Assembly: GCA_016125285.1 (NCBI GenBank)
Contig: WGMA01000004.1
Span: 1-64,000, forward strand
Direction of reading: 5' to 3'
DNA: 64,000 bases
DNA from: Phycisphaera sp.
GTDB lineage: Bacteria; Planctomycetota; Phycisphaerae; Phycisphaerales; Zrk34
Notes under the pieces: generated by a model
Told to the model about the DNA's origin: nothing
Databases searched by the model: none
What the model saw: the letters and a program-made list of their open reading frames with translations, nothing else
Made by a program: the position numbers and the translations under genes
Shown: piece by piece, positions 37,701 through 45,638 of the stretch
Numbering within the stretch: position 1 is the first letter of the stretch
How the letters are laid out: each line of letters opens with the position of its first letter

Positions 37701-40477
37701 GGGAAGCTGATGTTGGCCTGCAGGATGCCCGCGTTGTCAAAGAGGTTGACCGAGTCGCCGCCCGTGCTCAGACCCACACCGGAGCCCGAATAGCTGCCGA
37801 TCTGCAGGCCGGCCGGGGCCGTGCCGTTGAACCAGAGGTCGATGAACGCCGTGGCTTGCGCGGCCAGGTCGCCGGGCGCGCCCGTCTCGATGAAGATCAC
37901 CGATTCACCGGGATCGATGCTGGTGATGCCGTTGAGCGCCACGGACACCGCGAACGAGTTGGAGTTGTCGTCCATCGTCCAGCCGACGAGGCTCACCGCG
38001 TCGACGCCGAAGTTCGTGACCTCGAACCAGTCAGAACCGAGCGGGCTGTTGCCGCTCGACCACGGCGCCGCTTCCGTGATCGCCAGGTTGGTCGATCCGC
38101 CCGACGCCGCGGTGATGGTCAGCGTGTACGGCGTGGTCGCGTCCGGCATGCCGCCGACGGTCGCGTCGTCCACATCGATGTTGATGCTGAAGCTCGACTT
38201 GATCGTGGCGTTGAGCGACGTGCCGGCCTTGAGGAACAGCGCCGTGCCGATGATCTCGAACGACGCGGCGTCCGCGCCGGACAGCGACAGCGTGTTGTCG
38301 CCGATGCCGTCGTCCGTGACCAGGATGCTGGCCAGCTTGACGGCCGACGCGGTGTTGGTGTTCTCCGGGATCGACGTCGCGGCGCCGGTCAACTCGATCG
38401 CCGTGGGCGCCGCGTTGGCCGTCGTGGCCGGGGCGTACACCCACAGCTGCGGATGGTCGGCGTCGTTCCCGCCGTTCTCGTTGACGATGTAGAGGTAACC
38501 GTCGCGGTCCATGGCGACGCCTTCCATCGTCATGTCCGGCACCGACAGCGTGTCGCTGACGTCGGCGACGATCGTCAGCGTATGAAGCACCGTGCCGGAA
38601 CGGTCGACCTGAACGACCTGGCCCGACTCCTGGCTGATGATCAGCAGCTGGTCGTACACCGACTGGCCGGCCAGCGACGGCAGGAGCGACAACGCGAAGA
38701 TGTCGGAGAAATCCAGCGTGTTCACCAGCGACGGATCGAACAGGTCCGTGGAGTTCACCGTCGTCGGCGATCCGTTGGTCGCGGCGCCGCCGGCAAAGTC
38801 GATGTCCGTCTGGAAGATGGACCTCGGGTCGGTCTCCTTGACGAAGATGAAGCCGCCGGTCGCCGGGTCGTAGGTCACGCCCTCGAGGCCGATGTTGCCG
38901 ATGCTGGTGCCGAGCTTGACGGTGAGCACGTCGCTCCGGTTCAACGTCGTGCCCGGGACATAGGTGAACATGTTCGCCTGGCGATCGCGTTCCTCGGTCA
39001 TGACGAACATGCCGCCGCCGACGTAGGTGATGCCCTCGGTGTCGTAGAACTCCGTGCCCTGCGGGCTGCCGCCGGCGGCGAGCGTCATCGAGTCGATCAG
39101 CTCACCGGTCTTCGACACCTGCACGATCGACGTGCCGCCGTCGCCGACGACGAACAGCGTGTCGGTGTCCCAGTTGTACGTCACCGACGACGCCTCCTGC
39201 GCCAGCAGGCTGACCCCGTCGGGCGGGGTCGTCCGCGTCGGCTCGGGCAGGTCGTAGCGCGCCACGCGGACGTAGTTCGCCAGGTTCACCGTCGACACGG
39301 CGATCGCGCCGGGCGAGCCGGTCTCCACGCCGTCGGCCGCGAGGAGCGCGCCATGGGTCGGCACGGCGCTGAGCTGTGACACGACGCCCTCCAGCCCCGC
39401 GGCGTTGTCGAACGTGAAACCCGTCGTCGAAGCGCCGAAGCTGATGCCGGTGATGTGGTTGCCCGACGCGTCGAAGAGGTTGACGCCGTCGCCGCCGGTG
39501 CTCAGGCCGATGCCCGATCCGCTGTACGTGCCGATGGTGAACCCGGCCGGGACGCTGCCGCCGAACCACGCCGTCTCGAAGTTGGCGACGGTCGTGGCGT
39601 CGCCCTCGATGAACACGACCGACTGCCCCGCCGCGATGCTCGTCACCCCGTTCAGCGCGACCGCGCTGGCGAACGCGTTGGAGCTGTCGTCGTATTTCCA
39701 ACCGGTGATGTCCACCGCGGCGTTGCCGACGTTCGTGACTTCGAACCAGTCGGCGCCGTACGACGCGTCGCCGCTGGACCACGGCGAGGCCTCGGAGATG
39801 ATGAGCCGTCCGACGTTGCCGATGCCCGGCGAGCCGACCTCGTCGCCGCTGGCGGATCGGAACCCGCCGTGGGTTCCCACGGAGCTCAGCTGCGAAACCG
39901 CGGCGCCGTCCACGCCGTCCGTGTTGTCGAACGTGAATCCGGACTTGCTGGCGGCGAAGGAAACGTTCGCCTGCAGCGTGCCGCCGGCATCATAGAGGTT
40001 GACCGCGTCGCCGTTGCTGCTGAGGCCCACGCCCGATCCGCCGTACACGCCGATCGGCACGTCGGCCGGCGGCGTGGCGCTGCCGAACCAGGCCATCGAA
40101 AACGCCGCGATGACCGCCGCGTCGGTCGTGCCGGTGGCGTCGCCCTCCAGGAAGATCGCCGACTGCCCCGCGGGGATGCTCGTCAGGCCACGCAGCGCCA
40201 CCGAGTTGGCGAACAGGCTCGACCCGTCGTCCATCCGCCAGCCGGTGATGTCCAGGGCGCTGCCACCGGAATTGGTGACTTCAAACCAATCGGCGCCGTA
40301 GCCGCGGCTGCTGCCGGTCGGGTCCACCTCGGTGATCAGCGTCGTGCCCGACAGCAACACGCGCGATTCCAGTTCCTGAAACACCGGCAAGCACTTGCTC
40401 CGACGCCGACGCTTCCTCTCGGCGAGACGGCCATCGACCAGAAACGACAGCTTACGAGCGACAGTGGAGAACAGCAT
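34730..40477 (-). CDS. Giant surface protein: LEPR-XLL-type N-terminus, five lamin-tail domains, SdiA-regulated, Calx-beta and cadherin-like domains
   Basis: About 1,915 residues from ATG 40477, with AGAGGA about 8 bases upstream. The N-terminus is basic (ERKRRRRSK) and leads into FQELESRVLLSG at residues 33-44, the LEPR-XLL-type motif of planctomycete secreted giants. Five lamin-tail repeats follow the pattern YGADWFEVTN, then DITGWRYDD, then GQAVVFIEGDA, and are interleaved with other domains. Between the second and third lies an SdiA-regulated/esterase-like propeller (about 400-700; QGTEFYDTEGITYVGGGMFV). There are two cadherin-like repeats, a Calx-beta domain (AEGAEFLTLNLFDTG), a bacterial cadherin-like repeat (VLDNDSDPDGDPLSVASVTD) and a C-terminal dockerin-like segment. 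Probably a cell-surface or secreted structural protein. No enzymatic role can be assigned with confidence. Confidence 0.88.
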   Translation of the reverse strand: MLFSTVARKLSFLVDGRLAERKRRRRSKCLPVFQELESRVLLSGTTLITEVDPTGSSRGYGADWFEVTNSGGSALDITGWRMDDGSSLFANSVALRGLTSIPAGQSAIFLEGDATGTTDAAVIAAFSMAWFGSATPPADVPIGVYGGSGVGLSSNGDAVNLYDAGGTLQANVSFAASKSGFTFDNTDGVDGAAVSQLSSVGTHGGFRSASGDEVGSPGIGNVGRLIISEASPWSSGDASYGADWFEVTNVGNAAVDITGWKYDDSSNAFASAVALNGVTSIAAGQSVVFIEGDATTVANFETAWFGGSVPAGFTIGTYSGSGIGLSTGGDGVNLFDASGNHITGISFGASTTGFTFDNAAGLEGVVSQLSAVPTHGALLAADGVETGSPGAIAVSTVNLANYVRVARYDLPEPTRTTPPDGVSLLAQEASSVTYNWDTDTLFVVGDGGTSIVQVSKTGELIDSMTLAAGGSPQGTEFYDTEGITYVGGGMFVMTEERDRQANMFTYVPGTTLNRSDVLTVKLGTSIGNIGLEGVTYDPATGGFIFVKETDPRSIFQTDIDFAGGAATNGSPTTVNSTDLFDPSLVNTLDFSDIFALSLLPSLAGQSVYDQLLIISQESGQVVQVDRSGTVLHTLTIVADVSDTLSVPDMTMEGVAMDRDGYLYIVNENGGNDADHPQLWVYAPATTANAAPTAIELTGAATSIPENTNTASAVKLASILVTDDGIGDNTLSLSGADAASFEIIGTALFLKAGTSLNATIKSSFSINIDVDDATVGGMPDATTPYTLTITAASGGSTNLAITEAAPWSSGNSPLGSDWFEVTNFGVDAVSLVGWTMDDNSNSFAVSVALNGITSIDPGESVIFIETGAPGDLAAQATAFIDLWFNGTAPAGLQIGSYSGSGVGLSTGGDSVNLFDNAGILQANISFPSVPAGTPYATFDNTAGLSNAEISGLSVVGVYGAFVALNDADEIGSPGTIGSGATPIINITATDDLAAEAGSDPGAFRITRSGSVVSSLTVNYTITTGAGQATPDDYTPTLTGSVMIGAGDAFVDITITPVDDMTAEGAEFLTLNLFDTGSYDVGVSGSATVTIEDDDAANQAPTGVVLTNTVTELSEATDTSSDVRVADIAVTDDGQGTNDLSVSGVDAAFFEIIGSSLYLKAGTSLSNAAKASYDVTVDVDDATVGANPDASANFTLMITPSVAPGAIVISEVAPWSSSNSPLGADWFEVTNASNATIDITGWKYDDNSNAYANAVALTGISSIAPGEAVIFIETTDLATTSAAFIDLWFGGSAPAGFQIGGYSGSGVGLSGNGDSVNLFDAAGNRVAGISFGAATTDPAAKSFDNHNGLGSTTLPLPTVSNLSEIGFFGAFTAANDATEIGSPGIGHVGRLIVSEVSPWSSGNSPYGADWFEVSNVGTEAVDITGWRYDDGSDDFTKSVALLGVTDIAPGQAVVFIEGDAATVSAFESAWFGDNVPIGFTIGAYTGSGIGLSTGGDAVNLFDSEGNKVTGVTFGSSTTGFTFDNTAGLSNTAISQLSVAGFNGAFLADDGTETGSPGTLIENDPAVAVADEASTDQDTPIQIDVLDNDSDPDGDPLSVASVTDPAHGAAVINNDGTVTYTPDGKFVGDDSFVYTLSDGAGGLDTATVTVHVSPNGQLIEFGADAPARKVFYVDPDGTRVAMTLVGATATATVQGDGIGVTTRRGKMYITATGGVYVRSLAITSTSANAMLAVKTRGGDGAINVHNFDITGRFGSINARRMNITGDLTIENGLSSLIVGDIHGGGQQSIMIGNDPTNPGRSLAFRAGVVVDASFNSDMPLSLVRVIAWYDVNSTPDVIAASVLNALESTGFSRRGSTGAFQADLLLSGDGSSDPALGLALIRGPLSDATWTIDNGARLLKLQRVSGVTLNGVPLVSLI

Positions 40478-40929
40478 GGGGATTTCCTCTCTAGCGATAG
40501 ACCACCACAATCACCGCAACCGATTCGGCATCGGCAACGACGCCGAGTTCGAGCATCTGGAACGGGAGGAGAATCGGGAGATAACGATTGAGCTCGCGCT
40601 CAATCCGCTTGCGACTCTCTCGTAGCCATGCACCTATCGATCAATTCGCTGCGCAAACCATGGCGGAACGAATCCGAACTATGCAGCGCGGTCAATCTAG
40701 TACTGCTCGCCGAAAAGCCTGCTAAGAACCTGCGAGGATTTGATGATGAACCCCGGGCCCCTGCACAGAACGTGAATGGACGCGTTTCACCACCCTGCCG
40801 CCCGCGGAATCCTCCGCCCCTTCGGTGATAACGCTGAGAGCAACACCTGGCCTCGAACTGCAAGACAACTGAACGCCGACCCCATTACGCGGGCGTTCGA
40901 CCAGGCTCTTGTAAAGTCCCCCACCATGC
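40478..40929. other. Non-coding stretch between tRNA-Asp terminator and the giant gene
   Basis: About 450 bases without a convincing gene. A short minus-strand frame ending near 40,495 (with the phrase MLELGVVADAESVAVIVVVY) is open but has no good start or ribosome site, and I do not call it. The promoter of the giant gene should lie here but I cannot point to it. Confidence 0.4.
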
Positions 40930-40963
40930 AAAAACCCCGCTCGCGATGTCACGAGCGGGGTTT
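40930..40963 (-). terminator. Rho-independent terminator of tRNA-Asp
   Basis: Perfect 12-bp inverted repeat (40932-40943 with 40952-40963), GC-rich core CCCCGCTCG, 8-base loop, followed on the minus strand by a run of T. It starts 9 bases after the tRNA 3' end. Confidence 0.9.
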
Positions 40964-40971
40964 CATTTGAA

Positions 40972-41045
40972 CGAGGGCGACGGGGATCGAACCCGCAACC
41001 TCCGGATCGACAGTCCGGTGCTCTAACCAATTGAGCTACGCCCCC
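40972..41045 (-). tRNA. tRNA-Asp (anticodon GTC)
   Basis: A 74-base cloverleaf reads on the minus strand: acceptor GGGGGCG pairing with CGCCCTC (one G-U pair), D arm GCTC/GAGC, anticodon stem CCGGA/TCCGG with loop CTGTCGA giving anticodon GTC, T arm GCGGG/CCCGT with TTCGATC loop, and discriminator G, as expected for Asp. CCA is not encoded. It has its own promoter and terminator and is a single-gene transcript. Confidence 0.97.
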
Positions 41046-41074
41046 AAAGGGGTCTGCCTCAGCAGAGGCGAGAC

Positions 41075-41102
41075 ATAATAGCTCGAATCTAACGAGTGTC
41101 AA
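41075..41102 (-). promoter_or_regulatory. sigma-70 promoter of tRNA-Asp
   Basis: Perfect -35 TTGACA (41102-41097) and -10 TATTAT (41080-41075) with a 16-base spacer, 30 bases before the tRNA 5' end. This is the best promoter in the window and shows that the housekeeping sigma factor uses standard consensus boxes. Confidence 0.85.
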
Positions 41103-41172
41103 ACCTCGCCGGACCGCGTGGAGGCCGCGGCGGGCGTGCCGGATGCGGCGATCGGCGGCGTGTGGATCGCCG

Positions 41173-42009
41173 TCAGGCGGAGGCGAGCGGGTCGGGGTCT
41201 TCGGGGTAGCGGATCCACTCGAGGCACAGGCCGTGCGCGGGCAGCGTGGGGCCGGCGAGGGCGCGGTTGGTGGTCTTGAGGATCTCGTTCATGTGGTCGG
41301 CGTTGAAGCGTCCGCGGCCGACCTCGACGAGCGTGCCGGCGATGATGCGGACCATGTTGTAGAGGAAGCCGTTGCCCGACACGACGATGTGCACCTGCGG
41401 GGCGCGGGTGAACATCGTGTCGGTCTGCGGGTCCGGCCGATGCGCCTCGACCTTGCAGCGGAAGATGCGCCGGACGGTCGTTTCGCGGCCGTGGCTCGCG
41501 GCGGCGAACCCCGCGAAGTCGTGCTCGCCCTCGAGCCGCGCCGCGGCGTAGTTCATCTCGGTCACGTCCAGCTCGTGCCAGCAGTGATAGAACATGTGCC
41601 GCAGCATCAGCGGTCGGCGGCGCGCGGTCCAGATGCGGTAGCGGTACTGCTTGGACACCGCGTCGCTCGTCGCGTCGAAGTCCGGGCGCGTCTCGCGGAT
41701 GTCGAGCACCTCCACGTCGCGCGGCAGCCGCGAGTTGATCGCCATCGCCAGCCGATCGAGCGGGATGTACGTGTCGCACTCGAAGTGCGCCACCTGCCCC
41801 AGCGCGTGCACGCCCGCGTCCGTGCGCGACGCGCCCTGCACGTGCAGCCGCTGCGCCATCGTCCGCCACATCGCCTCCATCAGCACCGCCTGCACCGTGC
41901 GCAGCGGCGTCGCGTCCGGCGGGGCGTCCTCCGGCAGGTTCTGCGCCTGCCAGCCGTGGTAGTCCCACCCGTCGTACGCGATCGTCATTCTGTAACGCTT
42001 GAATGCCAA
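41173..42009 (-). CDS. truA: tRNA pseudouridine(38-40) synthase TruA
   Basis: 278 residues from TTG 42009; ATG 41988 is the next start but would remove the FKRYR segment that normally leads into the first strand (MTIAYDGWDYHGWQAQN). Catalytic Asp64 lies in GASRTDAGVHALGQ, the hallmark of TruA. Other family motifs are QYRYRIWTARRRPLMLRHMF and VSGNGFLYNMVRIIAGTLVE. The enzyme converts uridines 38-40 of the tRNA anticodon arm to pseudouridine in the cytoplasm. No ribosome site is visible before either start. Confidence 0.95.
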   Translation of the reverse strand: MAFKRYRMTIAYDGWDYHGWQAQNLPEDAPPDATPLRTVQAVLMEAMWRTMAQRLHVQGASRTDAGVHALGQVAHFECDTYIPLDRLAMAINSRLPRDVEVLDIRETRPDFDATSDAVSKQYRYRIWTARRRPLMLRHMFYHCWHELDVTEMNYAAARLEGEHDFAGFAAASHGRETTVRRIFRCKVEAHRPDPQTDTMFTRAPQVHIVVSGNGFLYNMVRIIAGTLVEVGRGRFNADHMNEILKTTNRALAGPTLPAHGLCLEWIRYPEDPDPLASA

Positions 42010-42014
42010 GGGAT

Positions 42015-42056
42015 GGGGCTCGGGGTTGGGGGCTCGGGGTTGGGGGCTCGGGGTTG
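42015..42056. repeat. Three perfect tandem copies of a 14-base G-rich unit
   Basis: GGGGCTCGGGGTTG is repeated exactly three times (42015-42028, 42029-42042, 42043-42056), 6 bases before the truA start. The plus strand has several G4 tracts and could form a G-quadruplex; the truA transcript leader would be C-rich. Confidence 0.9.
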
Positions 42057-42122
42057 GCGTAGCGACAGCCGCTGCGCGCTACGACGAAATGATACGTGAT
42101 GCGTGGGGCGACGTGCGATCGA

Positions 42123-42638
42123 TCAGTAGCCGAAGCCGTCGTCACGCAAATGGATGGCGACCTCGCCCTCGCCGACGATGCCCGCCTCGCGGATCTGGCC
42201 GACGTACAGGTCGTGGTCACCATCGATGTCGATGTGCCGGATCAGCTGGCAGTCCATGTACGTCTGGGCCCGCATCAGCACGGGCGCCCCGGTGACGCGC
42301 TGCTTGAGGTCGATCGCCTGCAGCAGGTCGCCGTCGGTCACCTGGTCGTGGCTGAACTTCTTGACGATCAGGCGGTCGTGCGGATCGATCTGGCTCAGGC
42401 CGAACGCGTGCGACTCGTGGATCAGCGGCACGATCTGCATGCCCTTCCGCAGCGACACCAGCACGTACGGCGGCTCGAACGACACCTGCTGCACGAAGCT
42501 GACCATGATGCCGCACATGCGACCCTCGTACGACGCGGTCATCACGAACAGCCCCTGCGGGATGCGCCCGAGGATCTGCGACCACGCGCGCCGCACCTTC
42601 GGGTCGATAACCGGTTCGCTGTCACGCTTTTCTGCCAT
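42123..42638 (-). CDS. Flavin reductase-like domain protein
   Basis: 171 residues from ATG 42638. The fold motifs of the flavin reductase/FMN-binding split-barrel family (PF01613) are visible: IPQGLFVMTASYEGRMCGIM near residue 26, SFVQQVSFEPPYVLVSLRKG near 47 and HESHAFGLSQIDP near 73, then a C-terminal HDLYVGQIREAGIVGEGE. Members bind FMN and reduce flavin with NAD(P)H, or are components of monooxygenases or diiron systems. The partner is unknown. It lies between truA and a nucleosidase gene on the same strand, separated from each by roughly 80-115 bases. Confidence 0.85.
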   Translation of the reverse strand: MAEKRDSEPVIDPKVRRAWSQILGRIPQGLFVMTASYEGRMCGIMVSFVQQVSFEPPYVLVSLRKGMQIVPLIHESHAFGLSQIDPHDRLIVKKFSHDQVTDGDLLQAIDLKQRVTGAPVLMRAQTYMDCQLIRHIDIDGDHDLYVGQIREAGIVGEGEVAIHLRDDGFGY

Positions 42639-42720
42639 GTAGCTTCACCCCAGTGTGAGACCGCCGACAAGAATACCCGTGGCGGCGCGTGTTGGCAAAG
42701 CAAATCGCGCCCGATGCAGA

Positions 42721-43446
42721 TCAACTGCACAATCCCGCAACGCGATCCGCCAGCTTTACCGCGGCGATCGACGTGTTCCGCCCGAGCCGCGACAGCCCGG
42801 GGATGCGGTGCGGATGCGTCAGCGCGTAAACGATCGCCGCGGAAAGGTTCGCCCGCCCGTCGGGGCGCACGAGCCGCTCGACGCCGGGCGGCAGCGTGTC
42901 GTTCGCCGCGTCGCTGATCGCGCGCACGCACGTCCACGCCAGCCCGCGCTGCTGACACACGCGCGCGATCGCCGCGCTCTCCATGTCGACCAGGTCCGCG
43001 CCGGTGCGCTGTCGCAGCGCCGCCTTCGCGTCGGGCGTCGCGGCGACCGCGGCGACGGTCACGAGCGTGCGCCCGTCGTTCGCGTCGGCGTCCGCGCCGC
43101 CCCCCGCCGCGCCGCTCGACGCGAATACCTCGCCGGTCGCGTCATCGATCACGCGCGTCGCGGTGACCACGTCGCCGACCTTCATCGCCGGGTCGAGCGC
43201 GCCGGACACGCCGACGATCAGCACCGGTCGCGGCTCGATCGCCGACAGCGCCCACTCGATGCCCGACGTCGCCATCGCCGCGCCCATGCCGGTCACGCAC
43301 AGGATCACCCGCCCCCTGCGGTGCAGCACGCTCGCCCCGCCGAACCCGCGCACGCCGAACCGCTCGGCCTGGAGCTCCAGCCGCCGGATGATCGGGTCCG
43401 CCTCGGCGCGAACGGCGGTCATGATGAGCAGTTCGGTATCGGCCAT
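42721..43446 (-). CDS. Nucleoside phosphorylase/nucleosidase family protein (MTA/SAH nucleosidase-like)
   Basis: 241 residues from ATG 43446; the frame extends far upstream but that part is opposite other genes. The PNP/UDP phosphorylase fold (PF01048) is shown by the first strand LLIMTAVRAEADPIIRRLEL, VGVSGALDPAMKVGDVVTAT near residue 77 and DMESAAIARVCQQRG near 155, where the Glu binds the ribose. The family includes 5'-methylthioadenosine/S-adenosylhomocysteine nucleosidase, futalosine hydrolase and hopanoid-associated phosphorylase; the sequence alone does not decide between them. No neighbouring menaquinone or hopanoid gene helps. Confidence 0.82.
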   Translation of the reverse strand: MADTELLIMTAVRAEADPIIRRLELQAERFGVRGFGGASVLHRRGRVILCVTGMGAAMATSGIEWALSAIEPRPVLIVGVSGALDPAMKVGDVVTATRVIDDATGEVFASSGAAGGGADADANDGRTLVTVAAVAATPDAKAALRQRTGADLVDMESAAIARVCQQRGLAWTCVRAISDAANDTLPPGVERLVRPDGRANLSAAIVYALTHPHRIPGLSRLGRNTSIAAVKLADRVAGLCS

Positions 43447-43590
43447 GCGTGTTGTGAAGTTAGCCGAATTCGGGGATAAATGCAGCAACAGTTTGGCGTT
43501 CCGACGCGGCGAATCGCGGGGTGCGCCAGCACGGCACGGACGGTCATCCCCGTGCCGCCACCACGTTTTTGTCGAACTGCGAGGCGAACG

Positions 43591-43962
43591 ATGAGCGTAT
43601 ACCACATGGTGTGGATCAAGTTTCACGACGGGGTCAGCGACGAGCGCATCAGCGAACACCTCGAGAACCTGCGCAGCATGCCCGAGAAGATCGACAACAT
43701 CTGGGACGTCCGCGTCGGGCCCAACTTCACCGACCGCGCCAGGGGCTTCACGCACGGGCTGATCGTCACCGTCGGCAACCGCGAGGCGCTGACCGAGTAC
43801 CTCGAACACCCGCACCACGTCGCCATCGCCACGCCGCTCAAGGCCGACGCCGAGCTCATGGCCATGGACTTCGAGACCGAGAGCTACGCCGACGACGACG
43901 CCGTCGATGACGACGACTACGACGGCGACAGCGACGACAACCTCGACGACGCCGACGCCTGA
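43591..43962 (+). CDS. Dabb (stress-responsive alpha/beta-barrel) domain protein with acidic tail
   Basis: 123 residues from ATG 43591 with GAGG upstream. Residues 1-98 match the Dabb family: MSVYHMVWIKFHDGVSDERI, FTHGLIVTVGNREALTEYLE and HPHHVAIATPL. Dabb proteins form dimeric ferredoxin-like barrels; in bacteria they are small, often stress-linked, with unknown activity. The last 22 residues are almost only Asp (YADDDAVDDDDYDGDSDDNL), a tail not typical of the family and possibly a binding or solubility segment. The next gene starts 33 bases downstream. Confidence 0.85.
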   Translation: MSVYHMVWIKFHDGVSDERISEHLENLRSMPEKIDNIWDVRVGPNFTDRARGFTHGLIVTVGNREALTEYLEHPHHVAIATPLKADAELMAMDFETESYADDDAVDDDDYDGDSDDNLDDADA

Positions 43963-43995
43963 CGACCGATCCCCGGATCCTGACACCTGTCTCCC

Positions 43996-45096
43996 ATGAC
44001 CACGCTCGCCGTCATCCTGCTCGCGCTCGCGTTCGCCATCGCCTGTCCGATGACGGCGGTGATGCGCGCCGCGGCGCACAAGTGGGGACAGCTCGATCAC
44101 CCCGGCGAACGCAAGATCCACGATCGGCCGATCCCCGCGACCGGCGGCGTGGCGATCTACCTCGGCATCGCCCTGCCGCTGCTCGCGGGCATGATCGCCG
44201 CGTGGGTCCTGCCCGAATCCTTCTGGAGCGGCGTCGCGCCATCCATCGTCGAGCACCTGCCCGGCCTTCGCCATCAGACCCCCATGGGCGTCACCCTCCT
44301 CGGCTGCCTCACCGCCCTGCACGTCATGGGCCTCGTCGACGACCGCCAGAACCTCGGCCCCGTCGTCAAGCTCGTCGTCCAGCTCGTCGCCGCGGGCGTC
44401 CTCGCCGCGTTCTTCGACGTGCGACTCATGGAGATGCTCGGGCCGACCGGCTCGATCATCGCCACCATCCTCTGGTTCGGCGTCATCACCAACGCCTTCA
44501 ACTTCCTCGACAACATGGACGGCCTCAGCGGCGGCGTCGCGGCGATCTGCGGCACCATCTTCCTCGCCTCCGCCCTGATCGGCGGGCAGTGGTTCGTCGC
44601 CGCCGCAGCCGCCCTGCTCGTCGGCGCCGTGCTCGGCTTCCTCGTGTTCAACTATCCCCCCGCGTCCATCTTCATGGGCGACGGCGGATCGCTCGTGCTC
44701 GGCTTCCTCATCGCCTTCATCTCCGTACGCATCACCTACGTCCCCACCGAGCTGACCTCCGCCACATCGCCCGGCTGGTGGGCCACGCTCACCCCTGTCG
44801 TCGTCCTCGCCATACCGCTCTACGACATCACCAGCGTCACGCTCATCCGCATCGCCCAGGGCCGCAGCCCCCTCGTCGGCGACACGCAGCACTTCTCGCA
44901 CCGCCTCGTCCGCAAGGGCCTGTCCCGCCGCGCCGCCGTCGGCGTCATCTACGCCTGCACCCTCGCCACCGGCCTCGGCGGCGTCATCCTCGCCCGACTC
45001 ACCGGCGCACAGGCCGCGCTCGTGTTCATCCAGACCGCCATGATCCTCGTCGTCATCGCCCTGCTCGAACGCACACGCAATCACAACGAACTGTGA
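43996..45096 (+). CDS. Undecaprenyl-phosphate sugar-1-phosphate transferase (WecA/TagO family)
   Basis: 366 residues with about ten membrane helices. The MraY/WecA family motifs are present: HPGERKIHDRPIPATGG near residue 34, GLVDDRQNLGPVVKL near 113 (DD binds Mg), TNAFNFLDNMDGLSGG near 158, IFMGDGGSLVLGFLIAF near 225, and QHFSHRLVRKGLS near 298. It moves GlcNAc-1-phosphate or a similar sugar phosphate from UDP-sugar to the lipid carrier at the inner face of the cytoplasmic membrane, starting O-antigen or other exopolysaccharide. An O-antigen ligase-like gene follows after a repeat-rich gap, which fits that pathway. Confidence 0.92.
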   Translation: MTTLAVILLALAFAIACPMTAVMRAAAHKWGQLDHPGERKIHDRPIPATGGVAIYLGIALPLLAGMIAAWVLPESFWSGVAPSIVEHLPGLRHQTPMGVTLLGCLTALHVMGLVDDRQNLGPVVKLVVQLVAAGVLAAFFDVRLMEMLGPTGSIIATILWFGVITNAFNFLDNMDGLSGGVAAICGTIFLASALIGGQWFVAAAAALLVGAVLGFLVFNYPPASIFMGDGGSLVLGFLIAFISVRITYVPTELTSATSPGWWATLTPVVVLAIPLYDITSVTLIRIAQGRSPLVGDTQHFSHRLVRKGLSRRAAVGVIYACTLATGLGGVILARLTGAQAALVFIQTAMILVVIALLERTRNHNEL

Positions 45097-45136
45097 TCCA
45101 GGTCTGGTTGGCGCCGACCAACACACTTCGGGGTGG

Positions 45137-45168
45137 CACTGACAAGCGAGTCCGCGAGCTTGTCAGTG
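45137..45168. repeat. Inverted repeat with arms CACTGACAAGC
   Basis: Perfect 11-bp arms (45137-45147 and 45158-45168) with a 10-base loop, 41 bases after the WecA/TagO-type gene stop. It may end that transcript, although no T run follows. Confidence 0.8.
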
Positions 45169-45319
45169 GCGGAGGGCAGCGATCACGCGATGTCGGCACG
45201 CGTTCGGCTGTCCGGTTGCCTTCGAGCCGCAGGGGTCTGCGATCCTTGCGCGACCCCGCTTCACGTCGTCGCGCTCGACGCGACCCGCACGCCCCCGCGC
45301 GTTCGATCGCATGTCCCAC

Positions 45320-45355
45320 CCCGAAACGCCCCGGCTCTGGCGAGGGCGTTTCGGG
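45320..45355. repeat. Inverted repeat with arms CCCGAAACGCCC
   Basis: Perfect 12-bp arms (45320-45331 and 45344-45355) around a 12-base loop. Its sequence differs from the other palindromes in the gap. Confidence 0.8.
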
Positions 45356-45433
45356 ATAGGACATGCTGGTGAGATGGAGGTCGGCGCACGATCGTCTGCG
45401 CCGGCTCGCGTGTCGGTAGACGCGATCCGAGAA

Positions 45434-45468
45434 CCCCTCTCCCTTGAGGGAGAGGGCAGGGGTGAGGG
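45434..45468. repeat. REP-like element, family CCCCTCTCC (copy 1)
   Basis: Runs CCCCTCTCCC-TTGA-GGGAGAGGG then CAGGGGTGAGGG. The core is a palindrome. It aligns with the copy inside the ligase gene at 46981-47018 and with a reverse-strand copy at 45514-45540. Confidence 0.75.
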
Positions 45469-45513
45469 TGAAGCCTTCGAATACACCCCATGTTTCCCGC
45501 GCGGAACACCGTG

Positions 45514-45540
45514 ACCCCCTCGCCCAACCTCTCCCCACCT
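45514..45540 (-). repeat. REP-like element, family CCCCTCTCC (copy 2, reverse strand)
   Basis: On the minus strand it reads AGGTGGGGAGAGGTTGGGCG and then AGGGGGT, closely matching the second half of the copy at 46981-47018 (AGGTGGGGGACAGGCCGGGT, then GAGGGGG). Confidence 0.65.
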
Positions 45541-45615
45541 CGGCGCGATGGGTTTTGGGATAGCCTCAAGACGCAGCCCCATCACCGCGCGCGCCACGAC
45601 GTATGCGGGGGTCGC

Positions 45616-45638
45616 GCAGGGGGCGGCCAGCCCCCTGC
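45616..45638. repeat. Inverted repeat with arms GCAGGGGGC
   Basis: Perfect 9-bp arms (45616-45624 and 45630-45638) with loop GGCCA, 70 bases before the ligase start. Confidence 0.75.

Noticed and set aside
35141-39379. 1,412-codon open frame on the plus strand opposite the lamin-tail giant
   Set aside because: Low-complexity Arg/Val/Asp/Gly composition and no ribosome site; the minus-strand frame has clear repeated domains.
43447-45126. Upstream extension of the nucleosidase frame to about 800 codons
   Set aside because: The extension lies opposite the Dabb and WecA/TagO genes, is Gly/Glu/Asp-rich and has no fold; the family start MADTELLIMTAVRAE is at 43446.
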